Origin: Evernia prunastri
Taxonomy: Eukaryota > Ascomycota > Lecanoromycetes > Lecanorales > Parmeliaceae
Reading direction: 5' to 3'
NCBI GenBank assembly: GCA_003184365.1
Contig: NKYR01000063.1
Span: 124,001-188,000, forward strand
DNA: 64,000 nt
Positions 23,487 through 36,102 of this stretch are shown here, piece after piece. Position 1 is the first letter of the stretch. The number at the start of each line of letters is the position of its first letter. Under the pieces are notes generated by a model. It was not told the origin of the DNA and ran no database searches. It worked only from the letters and a program-made list of their open reading frames with translations. The position numbers and the translations under genes are program-made.

Positions 23487-25636
23487 ATGCCTTCAACTGT
23501 CGAAGAACCCTCTCAGGCAGAGCGCCTCGAAGATGTCGCAGCTGCAGGGGCGGGAGCCGATGACAGAGATGATGTTGGCGATCGGTCATCAGAAAAAGCG
23601 TCCAATGGATTTGTGGGAACACCCTCAAATGATTCTGGCGAAGTTGCGGAGGCAAAGACGGACATAGGACCGGAGGAGAAGCCGCCAGTACCACCGCAAG
23701 CACCAGAGCGAAGCAAAGCAAAGGTTGCGTTGATCATGGCATCGTTGATGGTGAGACGCACCGAACTTTCCAAGTTGGAATGCGAGCATTGCTGATCGAG
23801 GGTTTAGATCGCTGTCTTTCTCGCTGCTCTCGATACCGTGAGTTTTGTGCATAGCATATACTCCTATTTTCGATTGACGTTTACCTAGACTATCGTCACA
23901 ACTGCTGTCCCGACAATTACCGCACGTTTCCATGCCTCGGAAGCCGATTACACATGGATAGGATCCGCCTACCTTCTGGCAGCGGCAGCAGCGACGCCTA
24001 CATGGGGAAAGATCAGTGACATCTGGGGTCGCAAGCCCATCATATTATTGGCGAATGCTATTTTCTTCGTTGGCTCTCTAATAGCAGCTCTGAGCACCAA
24101 CGTTCAGATGCTACTTGCGGGTCGAGTTATACAAGGAACGGGAGGTGGAGGCCTTATCATCTTGGCCAATATTTGCATCAGTGACTTGTTCAGCATGAGG
24201 TATCATCCGCGTTTCCATGGATCACGCAGACTAGTGGCTAATCGCTCTTATAGAGAGCGTGGAAAATACTTCGGCATGATTGGAGCTGTTTGGGGCATTG
24301 CAAGTGCTCTTGGTCCGATACTCGGAGGTGTTTTCACAGAAAAAGTATCGTGGCGATGGTGCTTCTATATTAATCGTATGTTATTACTTGTTTTTGACCT
24401 CTGTTGGATTCGAATTCCGCTGATGTCGCCTCAGTCCCTTTTGATGCCATTGCCTTCGCCATCATTCTGTTCTTCCTTGACATCGACACACCAAAAACGC
24501 CTATTCTGGACGGCCTGAAAGCCATTGATTGGCTCGGGGTCATACTCATAACTGGCGGCACTGTCATGTTTCTCCTTGGTCTCGAATATGGTGGTGTATC
24601 CTTTCCCTGGTCCTCCGCGACAGTCGTCTGCCTAATCGTATTTGGCCTCATCACGATCGTTCTTTTCTTCCTCAACGAATGGAAGGTGGCCAAATACCCG
24701 ATGATGCCACTTCGCCTCTTCTCCAGATCTTCCAACATCGCTGCGCTTGCAGTTTGCTTCGTCCACGGAATGGTCTTCATCTCCGGCGCTTATTTCTACC
24801 CTCTCTATTTCCAGGCTGTCCTCGGCGCCAACCCAATCCTGAGCGGGGTTTACCTTTTTCCGTTTGTGTTGTCCCTCTCCTTCACCTCCGCCTTCGTTGG
24901 TATTTTCATGAAGAAGACAGGGCAATATCTCCCGCCGATCTGGTTCGGACTGTTCTTCATGACCCTCGGTTTCGGTCTTTTCATCGACCTCCCGGTCGGT
25001 CGTACCTGGGGTCGTATCTTCCCCTTCCAGATAATTGCTGGTCTAGGAGTTGGGCCAAACTTTCAGGCACCTCTCATAGCCCTGCAGACTCTTGTGCCTC
25101 CTAGGGATATCGCGACTGCCACAGCGACCTTCGGTTTCGTTCGCAATCTCAGTACCGCCATCTCCGTCGTTATTGGCGGCGTCATTTTCCAAAATGCCAT
25201 GAAAAAGCGCGAATCGACCCTGATTGCAGCTACAAACCAGCAAGTCGGCTCTCAACTTGGCGGTGGCGGCGCAGGTGCTGCTACATCACTCGTAAAGAAT
25301 CTAGCAGAGCCAGGCAGACAAACGGTGAGAGCCACCTACGTGGCAAGTCTACGAGAGATGTGGATCTTTTTCGTTTGCATTGCAGCCGTTGGGCTGGTCG
25401 TGAGTCTGTTCATCAGGAAGACGACATTGAGCAAGACGCATGAAGTGACAAAAACCGGCTTAGCTGCGGAGGAACAAAATCGGAGGGAGAGAAAGCAAGA
25501 AGCTGAGAGTAAGAGGGCTAGCAAAATGGCGCCTGGTACGAACGGGACGAAGAGTGGGGATTTCACCTCTGCAGCTGGGACAGCGACGACACCAGCGACG
25601 GATACGGAGAAGACGAACGGCGACAACAATGTATGA
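23487..25636 (+). CDS. MFS multidrug exporter, DHA2 (14-TM) type
   Basis: Five exons (23487-23750, 23808-23837, 23889-24199, 24254-24375, 24435-25636) join in frame into 642 residues. An acidic cytoplasmic N-terminus of about 85 residues precedes the first membrane span. Signature motifs are LDTTIVTTAVPTI in TM1, WGKISDIWGRKPIIL (motif A, loop 2-3), AGRVIQGTGGGGLI, and AVWGIASALGPILGG (motif C of antiporters). The hydrophobic profile continues over the length of a 14-span protein, with a charged tail (KQEAESKRASK). Such transporters are H+-coupled drug or metabolite exporters of the plasma membrane; the substrate cannot be read from sequence. No biosynthetic genes lie nearby. The upstream ATG at 23469 would add six residues. 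Confidence 0.9.
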
Positions 25637-27646
25637 GCTGGGTGGCCTTTAGCGTATATTGAGCATAGACGGCGAGGAAAAGCATTTCGAGTAAGCGCGC
25701 ATTGCAGGATACCAGTCTGCTTGGATATTAGAGATTCTTTGTGGCTACATTCTTGTACATAATTGCACATCAGGCATAGTTACATCATCTGTGTTCCTGG
25801 AATAACTGTAGCAGCGAGTCCAGTGCAGCGGGAGATCCGTGACATTTAAACAACACTGACAGCGCGCTGGTTCCGGGCACCGAGAGAGAGCAGAACATTG
25901 GGCGGGAGTACGTGGTGACTGGTATGCAACACGAGATAACGGTTGACTGTTGTCGAATCACGGTGTTCATGTTTCTTGAGGAGACACGTTGGGATCCTTT
26001 CGTGGTCCAATAAGTTAATCAAGCTGTAGCATTGGCCCTACCCCTCGGCCAACACACCAACACACCAACAAAGCTACCAACACGAGCTGAACGAACAACA
26101 TTTACAACATCCAGGTTCCCTTGAATTTCCCGCTGTACATAAAGGGCCCGCCTGCTCCATTTTCCTTTCATCATGTTCCGTCGCACGAATAATGTTTTTG
26201 TTGCTTGGGGAGAGCGGAGAGCGGCGGTTGAGCCACGAAAAGCAACACCAACGCCACCAGAGGGCGGCTAAATAAAAATATACCTACTCTACACAGGCCA
26301 CATTCCCTTTTGCGAAAATTCTTCCAGCCCTTCTCACCGGTTCACATCAGTATGCAAGCGAATTGTCAGAGGTCTGAAACCGGTGCAGCCTGTTGCATGG
26401 TGATGGAGGAGGTTTCCAGCATTCACCTCGGCCATGCAACGACGCCGTCTGACCGCCTCGAGTTGCATGTCAGCGTCAAGGCGCGAAATTGCGACACGGC
26501 CGAACGTGCATCTTTTACCGTCAACACGGCGCAGGGTAAGGTAATACCGTAACGATCTTGGCCCCAAGAGAGACGTCAAAATGCAGTTGTGGTTTCACCG
26601 CGTTGCGCTCATACCAAACAAAAGATGTTTACATTCCGAATTTTGCGACAAGACCAAAACAAAACGTTTTGAGCGGCTGCCAGGTATGAGAGGGCGAGGT
26701 GAGAAAGGGGATTGGAGGGCAATCATCGACCTTTCTCAAAAGAATAATAATCAAAGAAGGACGGATAGCCTCAACAAATGATTGCGACGTTTCCGGCGCA
26801 CCGTCAAATCAAAAGAAAAGCAGAAGATTGATGGCGATTGGAGGAAAAGAGATTCGCTTCCTGTCGGTCAGGCAAAGCTGCATAATACATTTCCCGGCGC
26901 CAAGGTCCCTTAGCGAAATTAAATGATTAGCTGCCTAAGGTACTCTATTACCCCTGGAAAGTGGATTCACTTGGATTGCTCTGCCTCCCATCCATACGTT
27001 CAAGGTCGTCGCCGTCAACTTCCTACTTTTCTTCCTTCCTTCCTTCCTTTGCCTTCTTCAACGATCGTGGAACAGAAATCAAGTCACTCATTTCTTGATC
27101 TCTGCTCTCGTCGTCGAAGCCCACACTCTTTTTTACCCTCTCATTCACTCCTTATACACCACAATAAATCGATTCTAGAACGTGCTGGCCTCAGATTCAA
27201 TAGCAGGTACGACCTCACTCTCTCCACGTTTCATTGTTCCCAAAACGCCGCACTCCGCCACGTGTGCGTGTTTTCTATTGTCAGGCGACAAAAGGAACTG
27301 GACTCTTCCATTCACTTCGACGTCTCTTTGTCCCTAGCCTCGCCCTTCTAGAATTGCAACTGCCTCTGCCTACATACATTCACTCCGCCATACTCTCGAA
27401 TTCACTTCGTCTCAGTTCCCTATTGTACTTCCCAAGTACTGTCCACTCATTTCAATAGTTCACATTGCTTCCAAGGCTTTGCTACTCTTGACGTTTCACC
27501 CATTGTACACTCATTTACCAGACACTTTCATCGCTGACAACACTCCTTGATAGACTCACTTTATACTCCGTACTTTCGCATCTAGAAAATATATCTATCA
27601 TCAAATCTACCAAGACAAAAACACATATCCTCCACGCTACTTCACA
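25637..27646. other. 2-kb intergenic region and long pyrimidine-rich leader
   Basis: No gene is supported on either strand. From about 27000 to 27646 the plus strand is strongly C/T-rich (for example CTTCCTTCCTTCC near 27040), which resembles the promoter and leader of a highly expressed fungal gene. A repeated CCAACACA word occurs at about 26048-26075. Confidence 0.45.
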
Positions 27647-28798
27647 ATGCGATTCTCATACCAGGCTTTGGTCCTGGCGGCCCTCAGCCTCGAAGGCGCC
27701 CTTGCCCATCCAACACACCAACAACTACACAAGCACAGGCGAGAGCTTGCTGATCTGATTCACCAGAAGCGTACAGACTTCAGCGACCCGTCCATCTATC
27801 CACCTGGTACCTTCAAAGACCTTGACGTTGATTGGGCGAATGTCTGCACCGAAGGCAAATGCGGTTCCAGCAGCCAGTCTTCACCCAACCCAGCCCCAGC
27901 AACTTCAGCACCCGCGGACTCGGCACCAACAAATCCAGCACCTGTAAGTCCAGCTACATCCAGCGCACCCGAGAATGGGCCAGGGGATGCAGGTGGCTCT
28001 GCAACGCCAAGTACCTCCGCTTCCGGGCCCCCTGCATCTACTAGCTCAGCCGGCTCCAGTTTAGGGTCAGGCTCCGGTTCTGGTTCCGGTTCTGGTTCTG
28101 GCACTTGCAACGACCTCAGCAGCGTCTGGACAAAGGGCGACACCAGCCGATCTAATGCGGTCTACATGGGTGACGGAAGCGCATGCCCTGGCGGGTGCAC
28201 ATCAGCCGATAGCGCTAAATACCATACCTATGGTAAAGCTACATCATCAGCCGGCAATGGAGACGCATACCGAGGCAATGTTGGCGAGCCATACGGTCAA
28301 AACCTACTACCACTAAGCGATTGCAATACCGACAGCCACGACTACTCCATCACCTTCAATGCCAAGAGCCCAGTTACTATTGCTTTGTGGAACAAAGTTG
28401 GTGATGACTGGCAGACTCCTGGTCGAGCCATGACCGGCGCAAGCCGCAACGCCTGGTTTCTCTTCGATCTTGCAGCCAATGAACAAGCTGTCATCGGCGT
28501 TGCCCCTAATAGTCAGGTTTCTTTCTCTCAGGTCTGCGAGAGGAACGGAAACGGTCAGTTCAACTGCCCTTGGGGCGAGGCCGATTTCTCGGACAGCAAC
28601 AACGGAGCCTGGAACGGCTACGACTATTCCGTCGAAGCGAACAACTATGTCAACAGTGGTGGCATCAGTGTGACGGTCGATGGCTTTGACGTCAGTGATT
28701 CCAACGCGTGTGGTTTCTACAAGCCTGGTCAAGAGGACACAGGATGCAACACGAACCCCCCCGCCGGATCTATGCATGTCAAAGTCAGCGTGGGCTAA
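27647..28798 (+). CDS. Secreted Asp f 4-like protein
   Basis: A single-exon gene of 383 residues. It starts with a signal peptide (MRFSYQALVLAALSLEGALA, cleavage near residue 20). A propeptide-like segment follows, with dibasic and basic sites (KHRRELADLIHQKR). Residues ~75-150 are a low-complexity linker rich in S, P, A and T that ends in alternating Gly-Ser. The C-terminal domain (~155-383) resembles the fungal allergen Asp f 4 family: GNVGEPYGQNLL, TIALWNKVGDDW, NAWFLFDLAANEQAVIG, PWGEADFSD and GAWNGYDYS. Cysteines are present at intervals, consistent with disulfides. The family's biochemical role is unknown; these proteins are found in the cell wall or culture fluid. No allergenicity is implied for this one. 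Confidence 0.85.
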   Translation: MRFSYQALVLAALSLEGALAHPTHQQLHKHRRELADLIHQKRTDFSDPSIYPPGTFKDLDVDWANVCTEGKCGSSSQSSPNPAPATSAPADSAPTNPAPVSPATSSAPENGPGDAGGSATPSTSASGPPASTSSAGSSLGSGSGSGSGSGSGTCNDLSSVWTKGDTSRSNAVYMGDGSACPGGCTSADSAKYHTYGKATSSAGNGDAYRGNVGEPYGQNLLPLSDCNTDSHDYSITFNAKSPVTIALWNKVGDDWQTPGRAMTGASRNAWFLFDLAANEQAVIGVAPNSQVSFSQVCERNGNGQFNCPWGEADFSDSNNGAWNGYDYSVEANNYVNSGGISVTVDGFDVSDSNACGFYKPGQEDTGCNTNPPAGSMHVKVSVG

Positions 28799-30394
28799 GC
28801 TATAAGCTACGAGCAATATTTTACGACGTAAGTCACAGGGATCTTGCAGATACTGAAGTACTCTCGCTGACCACCAGCCCACAGACTTCATCTGGCCTGG
28901 GGCAGTATTGCATGTCTTTTGCTTCAACTACCGCTTCCAGGGAGCCTGAGATATACTACAAGCCATTTACACTCCTGTATATTTTTGACTTGTTATATTG
29001 CAATCTCTCCGGGGGAAACTGAGCCGATATGTGGCATACATTTTCAAATGTGATGAACAAGAGTTCGAGGTTCAAGGGGTGCGCTGGCGTAACTCTTGTG
29101 TTCATGTCAATTTAGCTGGTGGCTTGGTGCGTCTTGTCTAAAATACTATTTATATCTTATGCGCAATAATGTATAGTGCTGTGACCTGCTGAAGCCTCCA
29201 TGTACCGTGACATATACTCATAAGTAAGGACGTTCAACGGAGTATGAATCCAGGCCTGATGAGTGATGACCGGCGTCAAGGCTGAAAATTCCTGCCGTCA
29301 GGACCAGCGACTTTTCATCACTGAACATGATCACCTCACAGACAGGTACGCATCGTCTTTCAATCCAAGCAAATGAAAGCCCCCCTTCTCTCCCCCCACC
29401 TCCCGCGGGGATCCCTTTGTGTCACAATCACTACCCACCAAATCCAACTTCGTCATCCCCTAAAACCCACCATTCCTCCCGACAGCTTACCTGCCATCTA
29501 GCTCAACTTCCCACTCACTCCCCTACGACCTCTTCGACGTAAGTACTCGTTACCTACCCCTTTTCCTCTCTCGTCAAACCCGCCATCATGTCTGATGTTC
29601 GATCTCTGAGAGGGATCAGGAACCCGTTTGCTGTATGGTGGTTGGTGGCGGGAGAATCCTTCTCGAACTAAGTATAGGACTAGGGTGTGGTTGGAGGTAT
29701 CTAATTTGTATTAGGTTCGATTCCTAATGGCGCTGGTTCAATGGTGAAGTGGGGCTTCTTATTTTCTTAGGGGACGTGATGGAGCTTGTTTGGCATGCTA
29801 GTCTAAAATGCGGGGCTTCCAAGGGGACGTTGCTGCCGTTGAAGGCTGCGTGTTCCAGACAGAGTATCGAAAGGTTTATGCTGCGTGTGGGAGTCTGATG
29901 GAGTTGTCGTCTCCTAGTCGTGTGGGTGAGTCATGACGTTGGCGTGCATTGGGCACGCATGTGAAACTGATGAACACGCCCGGGGGGGGGGGGGGTTTGG
30001 TTCGAATTGAGCATTTTGAGGTCACTACTCGTGGTGTGAAAGATTACTTATTGATTATGACCTTCAACTTTCTATGCTGCATATGCCATAGCGCACTGCC
30101 TGGCTTTGTCGTGTTTCTATGTTTCCGGAACGGTTGGTCTGGACGATCTATCGGGCTACTTACCAACCAGATGTACCATTTGTCAATAGAACACGTTGAT
30201 CAAGATGTGTTGACCAAAAAGGTTAGGTCCAAACTGCAGGTACCCGGACGCCGCGTCAACAGAGACATGTGAAGCCCGGATCCCGAGCCCCACGAACCCT
30301 CACAACCATCAACACCATCACAGTCCTTACACAGATCTCGGTTCCCCATCACACTCGTTTGTTTATCCTTCTCATACACCATTCTGGAAGCAAT
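28799..30394. other. Intergenic region with a poly-G tract
   Basis: No gene is supported. A C/T-rich stretch at about 29370-29530 and a run of 14 G at 29982-29995 stand out. The right part is the promoter of the TOS1-like gene. Confidence 0.4.
29982..29995. repeat. Poly-G homopolymer
   Basis: Fourteen consecutive G are read directly, preceded by CCC. The length may be affected by sequencing error. Confidence 0.8.
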
Positions 30395-32160
30395 ATGCGT
30401 ACCTTTCTCGCGAGCTTTGTCCTCTCTGTTTTTCTCTCCAATGAGGTCACCGCCCAATGCGCGGCTGGTACGACCCAGGAGATCAATGGCAACTGGTATT
30501 GCTCCGAAGTGACGGCCGTCACATACACGAACTTCCCGGGCTTTGGTTCTTATAACAAGATCACGGGCATGGACGCGAGCACTGGCGACTGCAGTAGCGA
30601 GCGTTACAACTACAGTGGTTCACTGTCTCCGTTGAATGAAGAGGTTAGATCCCCTCAAGTACAAACGCGTTGATGGTGTTTTGCTAATTGGTGGTTTTCC
30701 TAAGCTCTCTCTGCATATCCGTGGTCCCACTTGGCTCAAACAAGTCGCCGTCTATGCGCCCACGACTGTTGCCAATGACAAGCGAAGCAGTAAACCAAAG
30801 GGCCACCATCGACGGCATGCAGCGGCAGCAGCAGTGCACCATCACCGTGGGCATCAGCACCTTCACCGTCGTCATGGTAAGGTTAGAAAAGTTGAGGAGT
30901 CTCAGCTGTCGAAGCGTGCTGTCGGCGATCTGGTATCTGCTACTATTGACGGTCAACTTGTTTCTTGGACAAATGAATATGCTGGGCCTGGTGTCGCCAC
31001 CAATGCACCTGTAGTAGGAGCTGTTGATGACAAGAGTGCTTCCACTTCTACCACTGACACCACCGAGGACGCGAATTTGGTTTCTCAGAGCTCTACCATG
31101 TCCTCTACGACGCCTACAAGCACTTCGAGCTTAAGTTCAGAGACTGCACCCTCAGCTAGCGGCAGTTGGGCTCGCCAGGCTTATTTCAACGCAGCAAGTG
31201 GTACGGCTGAGGGTCTCACGTTTTTGAATCACTTCGGCGGTGCGGATGGAATCCCTGGCACGAGCGCCGGTGGACCTGCGTCAGGGAACCTTTGACCACG
31301 TGGGAACGGAATAGGATTGCTAACGGACTGCAACAGCTTCGGTGCCTCTCTTTCTTTCGCTTCTTCTGACGGGCAGTCCGGCGCCGCCTCACCCCAAGTG
31401 CTTTCGAACGCTATGATCGAAGATGACACCGAGGTCATCATCATGACTGATCAAAGCTGCAAAGATGGAGGCTGTGGATACACGCGTCCTGGAGGCGTTG
31501 CATACCGTGAATCGCGCCTTCTCTATCTCTTCTATCTCAATTGCTGATTTAGGGACGACTAGATGGTTTCTCGGGCGCCCAGAAGGTCTTTCTCCTAGAA
31601 TTTTCCATGCCTCTGACAAATTCCACCACCTTCAACGGCGACATGCCCGCTATCTGGCTTCTCAACGCGCAAATACCGCTGACATCGCAGTATGGTACCA
31701 ATGCCGAGTGCTCATGGTACGTTCATTCCGATGCAATTTGTTCATCCTCTGTACCTTAGCCTAGAAGGTCGCCAGTCTTCTCTTTAGAAGAAGAAGTCCA
31801 CCCGATCTCCTCGAGTCATCTTGTCACTCGAGTCAATACCCTCAAAGAAAGCATGCTGACGTCACATCCTTTTACAGCTGGACGTCCGGATGCGGCGAGT
31901 TCGATCTCTTCGAGGTTCTCGACTCCGGGGACTTTCGCTGCAAATCGACGTTGCACATGGCTCCGGCCGGAGGAAGTAGCGATTGGTTTCAGCGCCCCAC
32001 TGGCGGAAGCATCACGGCTGCAGTGGTGATCGCAGGGGGGCATGAGGTCGCTGCCGTCAGAGTTTTGGGGGAGAGCCAGTCCTTTGATACGACCTTGAGT
32101 GAGGACGTGGTGAATGGGTGGGTCAATGAGCAAGGAGCTGTGTTCAAGATGGAGGGCTAA
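30395..32160 (+). CDS. TOS1: TOS1-like cell-wall glucanase-related protein
   Basis: The N-terminus has a signal peptide (MRTFLASFVLSVFLSNEVTA). A first domain with CAAGTTQEINGNWYCSEV and NFPGFGSYNKIT follows (the N-terminal domain of Tos1/YJL171C). A His/Arg-rich stretch then leads to a likely Kex2 site (SKR-AVGD) and a Ser/Thr linker. The C-terminal domain (GSWARQAYFNAASGTAEGL, DMPAIWLLNAQIPLTSQYG, GCGEFDLFEVL) is the Tos1 C-terminal domain; GEFDLFE resembles the catalytic pattern of GH16-type glucanases. Exons are 30395-30643, 30705-31269, 31315-31506, 31563-31716 and 31878-32160, giving 480 residues. The second join removes an in-frame TGA (31293-31295) using a GTGGAC donor and an ATAG acceptor, 45 bases. 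This is non-consensus, so a nonsense mutation cannot be excluded. Confidence 0.85.
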
Positions 32161-32840
32161 GGACGGGGAGGATGACCGGGATGAAATACCAGATTGGTAA
32201 GACGTATATGGCAAGTCCAAGCAGCCGGCTCCATAGCTGTTACCTTGATGTACAAAAGCATGCTGTTCATAGATCTGGCGCAATTGGAACTATTAAGACG
32301 CATGGTTCTCTGCCTGATTGCTTCTTGGGAATCTAGGTAGAAAACCGTTGCATTTTGAGGCACTAGGCCTTTAATCCCAAGAGGGGACCATATCGTCTAT
32401 AAATTTACCCTCTGCCTTTGCGCTTGCTTGCGTTGAGCCTTTGGAATGACCTAGATACATAGGCCCTAGCCCCAGCCAACACCACCATCCGAGCCGAGGC
32501 TGTCACTCCCGCCAAGCCCAAACGCTTGAGCTCGCCAGCCACACACCTTTGGACAGACATCGAGAGAAAAGAAAGCAATAATCTAAACATTTACCACAAG
32601 TATTAACACGGAATTTCCTAGTTCACGCAGCGTTTGCGGTACTTTGGCGCCAGCAAATCGTTCAGCTTCCGAAGGACAAAGCAGCACGTCCCCACTCGTC
32701 ATTTCTCCCTGCCTCCGTAAGCCAAGCCAAGGCATGAGGAAATAAAAACCGCCACAAGGACTGGACGCCAAATTGGCGGATACTACGCAAAGGGACGGGC
32801 TGGCCGGCCTGTGGCCTTTTAGAGAGCAGTAGTCCTCAGC
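32161..32840. other. Intergenic region, PEX13 promoter side
   Basis: Nothing coding is recognised. Short frames on the minus strand (32405-32771) have no motif. Confidence 0.4.
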
Positions 32841-34369
32841 ATGGCAGCGGTGTCACCTCCCAAGCCCTGGGAAAGGGCAAATGGAGCTGGTAGGTGTCCT
32901 GGCTCTTTACACTTTCGGAGCATTGTACCATCTGGAAACAGCACGCTGAATAAATCAATTCAACAGCCACCGGCGCTTCGTCAACCTCAACCGCAAATCC
33001 ACCCACCACCACTCCAAGCTCATCCTCCTCACCGCCCGCTCTCCCGGCCAAACCCTCCTCCCTCTCCACCGTCGCGAACCGCAATGCCTCAGCCTACTCT
33101 CCTCTCAACCAGAACCGCTATTCCTCCACCCCTTACTCTGGCATGGGCGGCTACTCCGCACCCTACTCGCGCTTTGGCGGCATGGGCAACTCGATGTACG
33201 GCGGGGGCTACGGCTCCATGTACGGCGGCATGGGAGGGATGGGAGGGATGGGGATGGGAGGTTATGGAGGCGGCATGTACGGGCAGCCGGGGATGATGGG
33301 TAATGGAGATCCGAATGATCCGAATAGTTTGACGAATACGTTCAGTCAGAGCACGCAGGCAACCTTTCAGATAATTGAGAGTTTGGTCGGGGCGTTCGGG
33401 GGCTTTGCGCAGATGCTGGAGAGTACTTACATGGCTACGCATTCGAGTTTCTTTGGTTTGTCCCCTCCTTTCCTATGAACCTGTTCGGTGTCCACCCGGG
33501 CCCTTCTCACCAGCTGATGCAGCAGGATATTTGCTAATCGTTGGGATATAGCGATGGTACAAGTGGCTGAACAATTCTCTACCCTCCGCACCACCCTCGG
33601 TTCCATTCTCGGCATCTTCGCCGTCCTCCGCTGGCTACGCACGCTTCTCGCCAAAATCACCGGCCGCCCTCCACCCGCGGACGCCACCTCACTCACCCCC
33701 TCAGCGTTCGCATCCTTCCAAGGACTGTCACCATCGGGTCCTTCCCTCCTCCCCAATGGCCAGCCGACGCCGTCAAAGAAACCGTTTTTGATATTCCTAG
33801 CAGCTGTGATTGGATTGCCGTATCTTATGACGAAACTGATAAGGAGTCTTGCGCGGCAGAATGAACAACAGTACAGCCCAGAAAGTAGAATGATACTCGG
33901 ACCTGACGGGCAGCCAATGCCCGAACAGCAACCACACCAATCGATTGATCCATCCAAATTGGATTTCTGTCGGCTGCTGTATGACTATACACCGGAAAGC
34001 ATGACTAAAGGCGGTTCCCCTACCGAAGGTATCGATCTCGAAGTCAAGAAGGGCGATCTCGTTGCGGTACTCAGCAAATCAGATCCAATGGGCAACCCAA
34101 GCGATTGGTGGAGGTGTAGAGCGCGAGATGGGCGTGTGGGCTATCTTCCTGGCCTGTACCTCGAAGGGATCCAACGAAAGCAGCAACCGCCGCAAATCGA
34201 CGATGGCGGGCGTGTGAACACCATGTCATCTTTAGCTGCCGGTGGGAGTGGGGAAGGGAGCAGAAGTAACAGTCTCAAGGTCGAGGCTGAGGCCAAGGGA
34301 CCAAAGGTTGAGGGCAAAGCGGCTGACATTTCAGCTGAAAGTTTCCAGAGGAGTCAGTTCTACAACTAG
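32841..34369 (+). CDS. PEX13: Peroxin-13, peroxisomal docking-complex membrane protein
   Basis: Three exons (32841-32889, 32967-33455, 33552-34369) join in frame into 451 residues. It starts MAAVSPPKPWERANGA, the conserved Pex13 N-terminus. A Gly/Tyr-rich region (about residues 70-120: MYGGGYGSMYGGMGG) follows, then FSQSTQATFQIIESLVGAFG, the helical membrane-embedded region through FLIFLAAVIGLPYLM, and a C-terminal SH3 domain (RLLYDYTPES, DLEVKKGDLVAVLSK, WWRCRARDGRVGYLPGLYLE). In the family the SH3 domain binds Pex14 and Pex5, and the YG-rich region forms the meshwork through which cargo is imported. The tail after the SH3 domain is Ser/Gly-rich and likely disordered. Confidence 0.95.
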
Positions 34370-36102
34370 ATCTAAAGGCAACTGTAGCAACGGGGAACGT
34401 GTACATAGGGAGAAAAGAGGGCGGAGGCGTTGTGATGGTCTTACTGCATGTAGCTTGGTTGCTGGGTGGCATTGAGCTTTGGGTATTGCGTTGACTATGA
34501 GCTTGGAAGACGCGCGGGCTAACCTATATGCTCGCGGCACTCTTGATCGCATCGCAGTGGTATATGATGAGAATGACGGGACTCAATGAATTATACTGCA
34601 TCTTGTGCTTTGACTACAAGGACGAAGGCGTTCGTATCTACTTCGCCATCTTTCCAAACCTATTTACTCCCCAGCGCGGCCACGGTTCCATGGGTTCACA
34701 AACCCATTTTCGAAAGCAAGGGATCCATCGGCACTCTCTTCGCTCGGAAAACTGGTGGTATGCGCATATCAGTGCACGCCCATAAGGTACGTCGTTGAAT
34801 GATTGATGGCATCATAAAAGTCGTTACCTCGCACTTCAGACAGGACTCCGATACACCGACTCTAAGATCGGCTCCGTTCCGATTCATGTGTCTCGTGGCC
34901 ACTGAGCACGACCAAGATAGAAGACTAATTCATAGAAAGCATCCCAAAAGTACGGGATCTCATCCATCCAGTCCTTTTTCGGTACCATTAACTTTCGAGA
35001 CGCAACCTCGATCGATACTATCAGACAAAGCCATCAGATGCTACATATTCGTAAGCCCAAAATCTCGAGAGAAGACTCGCTTGGGTTAGGTTTGTCTCTG
35101 CCTTGCATTGAAGTATTGTGTGTCAGCTACTAACGCTCGTAGTCTGGGTGATAGTTCGGGAAGTGGCCATGTTCTAATTTGATCATCCCCTTTTTGAGGT
35201 TGTCGGCCTCCATAGCAGACTCCAAGGCTTGTCAGACACGTTGATAATAATATTCACAGTCCTCTTCAGCCGAGGCCCGTGGAAAATCCAAGGAAGTGCA
35301 GTGAGCTCCAGCTCGATACCAGAACCCAGAAACTATTTGTTGGGAATAAAGATGAAGGAAGACTTAATGGAAAAATTCACCCACATCAGATTCGTCTCCC
35401 CTTACCTGTAAAGGTGTAGGCTAAGGCTGATGGCAGCTGGCGGAGAGCAGAGTGGTGGTGGGTGGGGATTTGAACGAGCAATGTCCGAAAAGATGAGTTA
35501 GAAAGCCTCAAAATTCTGCTAGGATATCGCGAGTTTACAATCTTGTTCACCACTAGAGTAACAAGTATAGGTAAGAAGTTTGTGAAATAAAGAAGCCCAA
35601 GCCTAATACACTTTACTGAGCTTAGGTACTGGAGCTCGCCTCCAGCCTTCCAGAGACGTGCCGCGATCCCGGAAACCGCTCCTACTCGTACCGCCCCCAA
35701 AAGTAAGCCACGGCACCTCGCTTAATCTCTTTATCTCTCCATGCGACTCGAGCATCAACTTTGCACTTTTCTCATCTTGCAAATGGCGTTAGCAACGCTC
35801 ACGGAGCAATCGATTAGTCAAGATGGGGTCATTTTCCCGCACCCCCCTCCCCCCCCCCTCCATTCCCCCCAAAAAGATACCAATTAGAAACACATCTTCG
35901 AAGAATCCTTCTCACGTGTACGAGGCGTGCATTTAGGCGTACAAAATGCACGAGCGCGGTGCAGCTTTCGATGCAGATCTACCCACCCTCTGTTGGTAGG
36001 CTGGATGTGGACTCTTAAGAGGGAACCATCTCTCGTAGCTTAGCCTAAGTATCCTGTTTTCATCCCTTTTCCCGTACGCACGCGTGATCTATCTGCTCCG
36101 TA
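34370..36102. other. Intergenic region without a supported gene
   Basis: Frames at 34528-34798, 34799-35089 and 35386-35700 (minus) show no recognisable domain. A C-rich run lies at about 35854-35871. The stretch carries the 3' flank of PEX13 and the promoter of the gene at 36103. Confidence 0.35.

Noticed and set aside
23487..25636. MFS exporter as part of a secondary-metabolite cluster
   Set aside because: No polyketide synthase, NRPS, terpene cyclase, P450 or cluster-type regulator is adjacent.
29700..29750. T-arm-like hairpin ATTAGGTTCGATTCCTAAT and a nearby GGTTCAATGGT word
   Set aside because: The hairpin is good, but no matching acceptor stem or anticodon arm lies at the right distance upstream.
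32989..33442. Open frames overlapping the Gly/Tyr-rich part of PEX13
   Set aside because: They are shadows of the low-complexity repeat in the real gene.
35450..35530. tRNA-like T-arm sequence on the minus strand (GTTCAAATCCCCACC)
   Set aside because: The bases flanking the loop do not form a T stem, and no D arm or acceptor pairing is found upstream.
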